Shown here piece by piece: positions 1 to 5,072 of a stretch of DNA of 5,072 nucleotides; positions within the stretch are counted from its first letter, which is position 1; each line of letters opens with the position of its first letter. The translations under genes were made by a program, and so were the position numbers. The stretch is from Candidatus Bathyarchaeota archaeon (GTDB taxonomy: Archaea; Thermoproteota; Bathyarchaeia; Bathyarchaeales; Bathyarchaeaceae): positions 1 through 5,072 of the forward strand of contig QMYO01000165.1 of NCBI GenBank assembly GCA_003662715.1, read 5' to 3'. A model generated the notes under the pieces. That model searched no databases, was not told where the DNA came from, and was given only the letters and a program-made list of their open reading frames with translations.

Positions 1-328
1 CAATTATCATCGCGGTGACACCCTTTTTCAGCTCCTTTGCCCTTGTTTTTAGTCTTTCCAACATAGCCCTTGAAAAATCCAGTGAATAGACTCTGAACCA
101 ATCTGCCAATAGTATTGAGAGCGTACCCGCACCACAGCCAACATCTAATATAGTATTACAATTACCGTCTTCGTCTAAAAAATGATTCTTCACCAACTCT
201 GCATAAATCTCGTCCTTTACCCACAATTGCCTGCTTTTGCTCTTTATGTCATAATTATCAATGACAGAATCCCAGGGATTGTAATAGGCATCCGTATAAA
301 AATCTAAGGGACAATGTTCTTTTTTCAT
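1..328 (-). CDS. Class I SAM-dependent methyltransferase 2 (partial, C-terminus off window)
   Basis: This is the N-terminal 109 codons of a second methyltransferase, open to the window edge at base 1. The ATG at 328-326 overlaps the TGA of methyltransferase 1 (327-325) as ATGA, and GGGAGAG at 340-334 is a ribosome binding site 5 nt upstream. SAM-binding motif I is ILDVGCGAG (residues 60-68), followed by YSLDFS (81-86), whose Asp84 is the usual acidic residue contacting the SAM ribose. Over motif I and the next helix it matches methyltransferase 1 at 26 of 42 positions by hand count, so the two are close paralogues. The N-terminal part (WDSVIDNYDIKSKS, about 19-32) diverges more and probably carries substrate specificity. 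It should be a soluble small-molecule or cofactor methyltransferase. The methylated substrate is unknown; the operon suggests it acts on the substrate or product of the nitrogenase-like reductase. It is too short to place in a precise subfamily. Confidence 0.88.
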   Translation of the reverse strand, partial: MKKEHCPLDFYTDAYYNPWDSVIDNYDIKSKSRQLWVKDEIYAELVKNHFLDEDGNCNTILDVGCGAGTLSILLADWFRVYSLDFSRAMLERLKTRAKELKKGVTAMII

Positions 329-1068
329 GCCTTCTCTCCCGACAAAATGAACATCGGTTCGTTAAATCCTGTGATGGCTTGTATGAACATAGATTTCTTC
401 GTTGAGATTCGGTCTTTAAAGGAGTAATCCACCTCTGTTATTATAACGCCAGAATTCTCAAGCCATTGTTTTATCTTTTCGCAGGATGTGCTTATTTGGT
501 GATATTTTCGCATCTCTTTGAAGTGCTTCTTTGGATTCCTCCCGGTAGCGAGCTTGTAATAAGAATCGTAAATTCTATAGAACGGCTTTCCGATGACCTT
601 TTGTCGCAACGTTGGTTTTTCATTCTTGCTCCAGTCCCCTTCTATGATAACAACCTTTTTCTTAGACACCCGTACAATCTCTTCTATCGCATCCTCGGGA
701 TTGGATAGTGGCCAGATTGCAAATCGGCATATTACAGCATCAAAACTTTCGTCTTTGAATGGAACGTTATGTGCATCCGCATTAATCATTTCTATCTCTG
801 TTCCTAATTCATTTTTCCTTGTCTTCAATAGCGTTAGCATATCCCAAGAAAAATCCAGGCTGTATAAATCGAATTTTCTTGACAGCGGAATGGACAGTGC
901 TCCCGCACCACAACCAATATCCAGAACATTCTGACAATCGCTAATCCTTTGGGCTATCTCATCTGCCCACGCATCTGGACTGCTCCAGAACCATTTTCTG
1001 TGATTATTCAAATCATACTCGGGCACGAGTTTATCCCAGTACTCCCTCATCAGTTTTATACTTGTCAT
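325..1068 (-). CDS. Class I SAM-dependent methyltransferase 1
   Basis: This is a complete 247-residue protein of the UbiE/type-11 methyltransferase fold. Motif I VLDIGCGAG (48-56) is the glycine-rich SAM loop. YSLDFS (69-74) supplies the acidic residue Asp72. NADAHNVPF (96-104) is the adenine-side motif, and FDAVICRFAIW (109-119) is the motif IV strand after SAM. The C-terminal ~100 residues (from about 150) are basic and aromatic and resemble no domain I recognise; this is probably the substrate cap. No signal peptide or membrane segment is visible. The ATG at 1068 overlaps the Fe-protein TGA as ATGA, with GAGGG at 1079-1075 placed 6 nt upstream, so translation is probably coupled to the Fe protein. 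Its stop overlaps the start of methyltransferase 2, a paralogue. Family membership is secure. The substrate is unknown, and a role in modifying the reductase substrate or product is inferred from the operon only. Confidence 0.92.
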   Translation of the reverse strand: MTSIKLMREYWDKLVPEYDLNNHRKWFWSSPDAWADEIAQRISDCQNVLDIGCGAGALSIPLSRKFDLYSLDFSWDMLTLLKTRKNELGTEIEMINADAHNVPFKDESFDAVICRFAIWPLSNPEDAIEEIVRVSKKKVVIIEGDWSKNEKPTLRQKVIGKPFYRIYDSYYKLATGRNPKKHFKEMRKYHQISTSCEKIKQWLENSGVIITEVDYSFKDRISTKKSMFIQAITGFNEPMFILSGEKA

Positions 1069-1967
1069 GTGCTTCCCTCTGCTGTCTTTTCATGTTTCAA
1101 ACGAGTGCGTTCTCGTATTTTTTGTGCAAGTTCTGCCAGCTTTTCATCTGTCAGTGGTCTGGGCGAAACGCATTCTGTATTATTAATGACTTTTTTGGCT
1201 AACTTTCGGAAAGCATCCGCAGTGGCAGATTCCGGTTCTCTCTCAATAACAGTTTGCGCATAAATCTCCGACTCCGTAATCGAATGGGAACTTTTTATGT
1301 TCCCTATAATTCGTGACCCAATCCCTTCGGCAAATTCCTCCACCAGGCTTATATCATCCAGTAAACCACGCACGTTATAAATGAGACCGCCAAGCGGCGT
1401 TCCGCTCCTGTCCGCATACCGGTAAATCCCTTTACAGATATTATTGGCAGCGAATACCGCCAAATAATCGGACGAAGTAACAATAATCGCCTGGTCTGCG
1501 AAGCCTTTTCTGAGGTTCATTCCAAAACCACCACAAACAATGTCCCCTAGGATGTCATAAAAGATAATGTCGGGTTCGAGCTTATCCACAACAATCCGGT
1601 GTATCAGGTCTATTGCCAAAGAAACCCCTCGCCCTGCACAGCCCACACCTGGCTCTGGACCGCCTACTTCTATACATGCAACTCCCTTAAACCCTTCATG
1701 CACAATGTCTTCCGCTTTGATTTCTTTTCCATAAACGAACTCACTAAGTTCAAGAGGGGCAGAAGTCTTCTCTAAGAGGATTTTTGTTACTGTTGGCATA
1801 ACCACATCGCCACGCAGATTTCGCGTGCAATCCGATTTGGGGTCGCATCCCACAACCAAAACTCTTTTGCCTTCCTCTGCCAGTGCCGCTGCGACATTGG
1901 AAACCACCGTGGACTTCCCTATTCCACCTTTACCATAAAATGCGATTTCTCTATATTTTCTTCCCAT
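1065..1967 (-). CDS. Nitrogenase iron protein-like reductase (NifH/BchL/CfbC superfamily)
   Basis: This 300-residue homologue of NifH should form a homodimer bridged by one 4Fe-4S cluster and pass electrons to the A/B component in an ATP-dependent way. The deviant Walker A P-loop GKGGIGKST is at 12-20 with signature Lys13, followed by GCDPKSDCTRNLRG (40-53). GGPEPGVGCAGRG (102-114) supplies cluster ligand Cys110 and Arg113, which matches the arginine ADP-ribosylated in nitrogenase NifH. YDILGDIVCGGF (137-148) is switch II with the second ligand Cys145. Length is normal for the family. The gene starts 25 nt after subunit B, with AAAGGAG at 1983-1977 placed 9 nt before the ATG. NifH itself is unlikely to be the right name, because the neighbouring subunits lack nitrogenase cofactor ligands. 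A BchL or CfbC assignment is also not supported by its neighbours, since a heteromeric component 1 and methyltransferases accompany it. Confidence 0.97.
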   Translation of the reverse strand: MGRKYREIAFYGKGGIGKSTVVSNVAAALAEEGKRVLVVGCDPKSDCTRNLRGDVVMPTVTKILLEKTSAPLELSEFVYGKEIKAEDIVHEGFKGVACIEVGGPEPGVGCAGRGVSLAIDLIHRIVVDKLEPDIIFYDILGDIVCGGFGMNLRKGFADQAIIVTSSDYLAVFAANNICKGIYRYADRSGTPLGGLIYNVRGLLDDISLVEEFAEGIGSRIIGNIKSSHSITESEIYAQTVIEREPESATADAFRKLAKKVINNTECVSPRPLTDEKLAELAQKIRERTRLKHEKTAEGST

Positions 1968-1976
1968 TTTTTTAGT

Positions 1977-1983
1977 CTCCTTT
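1977..1983 (-). promoter_or_regulatory. Ribosome binding site of the Fe-protein gene
   Basis: AAAGGAG lies 9 nt before ATG 1967 in the 25-nt gap between subunit B and the Fe protein. This is the only real intergenic gap among the five operon genes. I see no terminator hairpin or promoter in it, so read-through from subunit B is expected, with independent ribosome entry that could let the Fe protein be made in excess. Confidence 0.7.
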
Positions 1984-1992
1984 CCCTTACTT

Positions 1993-3255
1993 TTACCTGT
2001 TTAGGTCCATCCCCGTATTCAATACCAATTCGGTTAGATTGCCTACCCCCCTAAAACCTGCGATTGGATAATCCGAGATGAACACCTGGTCAATAGTAGG
2101 ATAGAACAGCTTTGTCAGGGGAACGTTATTTTCTTTGCAGAATACGGCTTCTAAAGATGAGCCAATCATCAGTTCAATATTCATGGGTCCAGCAACTTCA
2201 TTCAGGTGTAATCGGTCCTCCACTTTTAAAAAATGCTCAAAATAATCACCATTCCGTCGTCTCCTGGCTGTTTCGGCATTCGCGGAAGTGACACCAAGCA
2301 GCTTAACATCAAGGCATAATTCATCGTTCAAGAATCTGGCAAGGTCAAATGCTCTACCGCTTTCTCCTACAATTGCCGTTTTTAGATTATAAATCCCCTC
2401 TAAAAATCCATAAACGCGCTCCAACTTTTCTTTTAGCCGTTCTCGCTCGGTTTCAATGCTGCGATGGTCGAGTTCTATTCCCAGCGCGCTGGCAATTGAC
2501 TCAAAGAATTCCACCGAGCCTCTTAACCCAAAAGGATAAGAAACGACTTTATAAGGGATGTCAAACATTTCTTCCATTTTTTTTGCTAATCCAATTCCCT
2601 CACCGCCTAAAACAACGTTCAATTCGGCATCAGGTGCTTTTTTCAGTGATTCAAATGTGTCACAAGTAAAAATGGCATTAACCACTATCCTCTGGTCCTT
2701 TAACATCCGTTTCAGCTCCATCAGGTCGCTTAATGCATAAGGATTATCTGATTTTAACCCAATTAAATTAATGCTACGTTGATTTCGATGTCCATCCACC
2801 TCCATATAATCACATAAACTCGACAATGCCATATCATACCCCAGAGATGCGTTTTTACTATGACCGGGGCACGGTAAGGAGATAATAGGGACTGGTATTT
2901 TCTCCGTTAATTTTAAAATCACTCCCTCCACATCATCCCCCATCATCAGAGGTACAGAAGTACTTAAAATAGCGATGAGCGATGGTTTAAATTGCTCGTA
3001 AGTTGCGGAAAGAGAAAGGCTGAGCTTGTGGTGACCTCCGGTAGATATGTCACGTAGTCTTAAGCCGCCACCGGTTAGCCTGATTTTGTTGTGACCTGCA
3101 GTCATCACGCGATATAAAAAATTGTCCGCATGGCAGCAGCTTCTACCATGAACAATCATCATGGCGTCTTCAATGCCGCCAAAAGCCCTTATAGCGCCGT
3201 TAAGTCTGGTATCTATTGGCGGTTCGATGGCATAGTGGGAACTATTTTCAGCCAT
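1993..3255 (-). CDS. Nitrogenase component 1-like subunit B (NifK/E/N/BchB/BchZ fold)
   Basis: This is the second catalytic subunit, predicted to pair with subunit A. I place the start at ATG 3255 (420 residues) because GGAGGT at 3268-3263 lies 7 nt before it. The frame stays open to an ATG at 3303 (436 residues), which has no comparable site. Family signs are HGRSCCHAD (36-44) at the first P-cluster position, MMGDD (104-108), ELNVVLGGEG (about 211-220), a Rossmann strand AIVGESG (about 294-300), and a NifK-like end from MIGSS (363) to GFRGVGN (400-406). Only the first cysteine position is kept, as Cys40-Cys41. The second has no Cys (the segment reads LTGGGLRLRD), and the third is Val101 in STSVP where NifK has STTC. 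B therefore probably gives one ligand to an interface 4Fe-4S cluster. It overlaps A by 8 nt, so 1:1 coupled synthesis is likely. The substrate is unknown. Confidence 0.92.
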   Translation of the reverse strand: MAENSSHYAIEPPIDTRLNGAIRAFGGIEDAMMIVHGRSCCHADNFLYRVMTAGHNKIRLTGGGLRLRDISTGGHHKLSLSLSATYEQFKPSLIAILSTSVPLMMGDDVEGVILKLTEKIPVPIISLPCPGHSKNASLGYDMALSSLCDYMEVDGHRNQRSINLIGLKSDNPYALSDLMELKRMLKDQRIVVNAIFTCDTFESLKKAPDAELNVVLGGEGIGLAKKMEEMFDIPYKVVSYPFGLRGSVEFFESIASALGIELDHRSIETERERLKEKLERVYGFLEGIYNLKTAIVGESGRAFDLARFLNDELCLDVKLLGVTSANAETARRRRNGDYFEHFLKVEDRLHLNEVAGPMNIELMIGSSLEAVFCKENNVPLTKLFYPTIDQVFISDYPIAGFRGVGNLTELVLNTGMDLNR

Positions 3256-4729
3256 AGAGACAACCTCCATCTCCTCCTTCCGCGATTGTACGCCATATGA
3301 CACCTAACTTTTTCCAATGTGGTATTAAATTAGGCTCTTGAACATCCTTTCCAATCATATTAACGAGTGGATATTTCTTTATCGGTGTATTCAACGCTTC
3401 GATAACCGACTCAGCAAGAATCATGGTGGAATCAAACCCAATACTCATGGACTGCATGAAAAAATTCACACCGTTAAATCCGCGGATACCTGCCTCATTG
3501 TAACGTGCGATGCCTCCATTACAAACAATAAGCTGAACTCCACGGTCTTTAAACACTTCGAGCTCCTGCTCAGGAGTAAGGTCCCTTAAAACTTTAGGCT
3601 CGCAGCCATATCTACGGGTTGCCTCAATGTCCATCTCAATGAGTTGATTATAAGCGTTATCGCTCATCCCATGACTTCTCATAAAAAAAGAACGGTAACT
3701 GATCGCTTCAAGCCTCATCCTGAACTCGGTTACCAGGGTAATGGCAGGACCAAAAGAAAATCCGTCGAGAACGGCAATTCTAATACCTCTGAGCTTCTCT
3801 CTCAAGTCCCCACAAGTTTCCATTGCTTCCTCTTTCTTCTTTTCTATTACACGCTCAGCCGATTCTTTTATCCCAAGACGTTCGGCTATTTCAAGAAGTA
3901 TTCTTGCGGCGCCTTCTATTCCGAACGGATTGCCTGAATCGGGGTCCGACCCAAATGAAGAAGCTGCTAAATAATCAACCCCAAGCTGATCCTTCATCTT
4001 TTCTATCCAGGGTGAAGGGAAGTCAACGATATTCAGCTCTGCTTTCGGTAATTCATACAAATCTGTTAGGTGCGTATTGTAAAAGCCGATTTTGTTTACC
4101 TTGACGCCCATCTCGTTTAGAATTGGAATCAGATCCATGAATTGGGTCTTGTTTACGTCTATCGGGAAATTAAGTAGATTAACGGACTTTTTCGTTTTCG
4201 GGAATGGAGCTTTTGGCAGCAGCAATTGCTCCACGACAGAACACATCACATCGTGATAGCCGATTGGTCGCCCGGGGATAGATTCGCCCGTCGAATAAAT
4301 CACTTCACAGCCAACTTCCTTCTTTGCCTTTTCCACTATGCCACCGAAATCATCACCCATCATGTCACTGGGGCAGGTCGGGATAACCACGATAAGCGCA
4401 GGATGTAGCCGATGATACAAATCAATGATGCTTCTGTACAGTTTGTTCTCACCGCCAAGAACAACGTCAATTTCAGATAGATTGGTGCATGGTACTAAGC
4501 GAACAGGATTGGAAACGTTAAAGGAATTCATCTGGCGAAGGTTAGCACAACCTGGAGGTCCGTGGATCAAAGGAACCGCGTCTTTGATGCCATTGACTGC
4601 CATCAAGGCACCTGCATTCTTCGCGGGCATTGATGCGATAGCATGAACGAGCATCGCTACCGGCTGGTAAATTCTTGCACGAACCTGTCTGCGCATGTTC
4701 AATCTTCTTTTATTCTCCTTTGTATTCAT
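3248..4729 (-). CDS. Nitrogenase component 1-like subunit A (NifD/BchN/BchY fold)
   Basis: This 493-residue first subunit of the catalytic component has three P-cluster-type cysteines in the expected places: Cys61 in LIHGPPGCANLR, Cys81 in PCTNLSEIDVVLGGENKL, and Cys119 in PTCPSDMMGDD. The later Rossmann-like parts are visible at AELNIVDF (230-237) and IRIAVLDG (316-323). GIRGFNGVNFF (414-424) resembles the NifD segment GPYHGFDGFAIF. No cysteine occupies the NifD Cys275 region (237-250), and no histidine precedes GFNG as His442 does in NifD. FeMo-cofactor-type binding therefore looks absent, and the cavity may hold an organic substrate as in BchN/B. The C-terminus is glycine-rich, EGGDGGCLYG, and its codons form the ribosome binding site of subunit B. 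The start is uncertain. ATG 4729 has no good ribosome binding site. ATG 4696 (residue 12) sits 6 nt after AGAAGA and begins the MRRQVRARIYQP segment, so it is a fair alternative. Confidence 0.93.
   Translation of the reverse strand: MNTKENKRRLNMRRQVRARIYQPVAMLVHAIASMPAKNAGALMAVNGIKDAVPLIHGPPGCANLRQMNSFNVSNPVRLVPCTNLSEIDVVLGGENKLYRSIIDLYHRLHPALIVVIPTCPSDMMGDDFGGIVEKAKKEVGCEVIYSTGESIPGRPIGYHDVMCSVVEQLLLPKAPFPKTKKSVNLLNFPIDVNKTQFMDLIPILNEMGVKVNKIGFYNTHLTDLYELPKAELNIVDFPSPWIEKMKDQLGVDYLAASSFGSDPDSGNPFGIEGAARILLEIAERLGIKESAERVIEKKKEEAMETCGDLREKLRGIRIAVLDGFSFGPAITLVTEFRMRLEAISYRSFFMRSHGMSDNAYNQLIEMDIEATRRYGCEPKVLRDLTPEQELEVFKDRGVQLIVCNGGIARYNEAGIRGFNGVNFFMQSMSIGFDSTMILAESVIEALNTPIKKYPLVNMIGKDVQEPNLIPHWKKLGVIWRTIAEGGDGGCLYG
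3263..3268 (-). promoter_or_regulatory. Ribosome binding site fixing the subunit B start
   Basis: GGAGGT lies 7 nt before ATG 3255, inside the last codons of subunit A. It decides for the 420-residue form of subunit B over the 436-residue form beginning at 3303. It also places initiation 8 nt upstream of the end of A, a typical arrangement for translational coupling of two subunits of one complex. Confidence 0.75.
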
Positions 4730-4736
4730 TGTCTTA

Positions 4737-4996
4737 TTAACCCACGCTGATATCAGAAACGAAATCTTGAATCGCTATGTTAAATTCCACAGGATTCTCA
4801 AGATTTGATAGATGAAATGCACCAGGGATCTTTACAACAGCAGAATGTTTAATGAGTTCGTGCTTTTTTTCCGCTTGTGGAAAGCCCATTTTTTCTTGTT
4901 CCCCAACAATAATGTATTAATATCAACGGTGGACCACTTCCATGAATTTCATAGTAAGTTCCATTAGTTACTATTGCATTTTTTTTCCATCTTCAT
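4737..4996 (-). pseudogene. Alpha/beta hydrolase remnant with large internal deletion
   Basis: Two pieces of one hydrolase survive on the minus strand. The first, at about 4980-4915, reads AIVTNGTYYEIHGSG then PPLILIH, the usual start of an alpha/beta hydrolase up to the oxyanion-hole HG. The second, at about 4912-4737, reads IIVGEQEKMGFPQAEKKHE and continues through IPGAFHLSNLENP to a TAA at 4739-4737. This is the usual last ~60 residues, with the catalytic-His motif. They meet within a few bases at 4910-4916 in different frames, so the ~170-190 codons that would include the GxSxG nucleophile are missing. The likely start ATG at 4996 or 4990 is also one base out of frame, across a run of eight A (T on the plus strand). 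The acid position reads GEQE where GEQD is usual. The remnant ends 7 nt before subunit A, so the intact gene may once have led the operon. It encodes no functional enzyme as read. Confidence 0.75.
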
Positions 4997-5007
4997 TCTT
5001 TTCTCCA

Positions 5008-5072
5008 CTATATCATAGCCCTCCTATATTTATGCTTCAAGCAGAGTGTTCCATCGTCCTCTACCAACATCC
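5008..5072 (-). other. Possible C-terminal tail of an upstream gene
   Basis: One minus-strand frame is open from the window edge to a TAG at 5010-5008 and reads MLVEDDGTLCLKHKYRRAMI. It resembles the wing of a winged-helix domain but is too short to assign. A second frame ends at a TAA at 5032-5030 with GRGRWNTLLEA, so the choice of frame is open. Within the stretch, GGAGGG (5024-5019) precedes ATG-ATA-TAG (5016-5008), an initiation signal followed at once by a stop and in frame with the hydrolase N-terminus. An AT-rich ATAAATATA (5033-5025) lies just before it. I see no convincing promoter or terminator between 4997 and 5072. Confidence 0.25.

Noticed and set aside
466..934. Plus-strand open frames opposite methyltransferase 1
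   Set aside because: They are antisense to a gene with clear SAM-binding motifs, have no ribosome binding site of note, and their translations show no family resemblance.
2349..2740. Plus-strand open frames opposite subunit B
   Set aside because: They are the reverse reading of a well-supported nitrogenase-like gene, with low-complexity products and no motifs.
3338..4646. Several plus-strand open frames opposite subunit A
   Set aside because: They are short, mutually overlapping and lie entirely within the subunit A gene, and none shows a recognisable domain.
1065..4729. Genuine molybdenum nitrogenase nifHDK
   Set aside because: The Fe protein would fit, but B lacks two of three P-cluster cysteines and A shows no Cys275 or His442 counterpart. 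The gene order A-B-H followed by methyltransferases is also not that of nifHDK.
1065..4729. CfbCD of coenzyme F430 synthesis
   Set aside because: CfbCD uses a single NifD-like protein as a homodimer. Here two different subunits are encoded and no other cfb gene is visible.
4857..4890. Inverted repeat around CCACAAGCGG as a hairpin terminator or regulator (TTTCC/GGAAA stem)
   Set aside because: The stem is only about 5 bp and AT-rich, and it lies inside the hydrolase remnant with no clear function.
1..5072. CRISPR array, tRNA, rRNA, insertion sequence or attachment site
   Set aside because: No regularly spaced repeats, RNA gene signatures, transposase motifs or terminal repeats were seen on either strand.

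Overview
The window is almost entirely one minus-strand operon encoding a two-component, nitrogenase-like reductase, followed by two related SAM-dependent methyltransferases. Transcription runs from high to low coordinates. The order is a degraded alpha/beta hydrolase (about 4996-4737), NifD/NifK-like component 1 subunit A (4729-3248), component 1 subunit B (3255-1993), NifH-like Fe protein (1967-1065), methyltransferase 1 (1068-325), and methyltransferase 2, which starts at 328 and leaves the window at base 1.

The reductase has the expected architecture. The NifH-like protein keeps the P-loop and both cysteines that bind the shared 4Fe-4S cluster, so it should act as an ATP-driven one-electron donor. 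Subunits A and B are two different NifD/K/E/N-fold proteins and should form the catalytic component. This is probably not a nitrogenase. A keeps three P-cluster-type cysteines, but I find no counterpart of the cofactor-binding Cys275 and His442 of NifD. B keeps only the first of the three usual cysteine positions, as a CC pair. A 3+1 ligand set matches the single 4Fe-4S cluster of the chlorophyll-pathway reductases (DPOR BchN/B, COR BchY/Z) better than an 8Fe-7S P-cluster. Unlike CfbCD of coenzyme F430 synthesis, which uses one homodimeric component, this system has two unlike subunits. My reading is an uncharacterised reductase whose substrate or product is methylated by the two co-encoded methyltransferases. 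The substrate cannot be read from the sequence.

The genes are tightly coupled: an 8-nt overlap A/B, a 25-nt gap B/Fe protein, and ATGA overlaps Fe protein/methyltransferase 1 and methyltransferase 1/2. Strong GGAGG-type ribosome binding sites precede most genes. The 343 bases upstream of subunit A hold no intact gene. They contain a hydrolase remnant whose first ~27 and last ~62 codons survive while the middle is gone, and possibly the tail of another upstream gene.

An obligate or facultative anaerobe is likely, because this Fe protein and its clusters are oxygen-sensitive in all known relatives. Base composition looks moderate and slightly AT-rich. The Fe protein and the Shine-Dalgarno use would fit a methanogen-related archaeon or an anaerobic bacterium such as a clostridium; the window alone does not decide.
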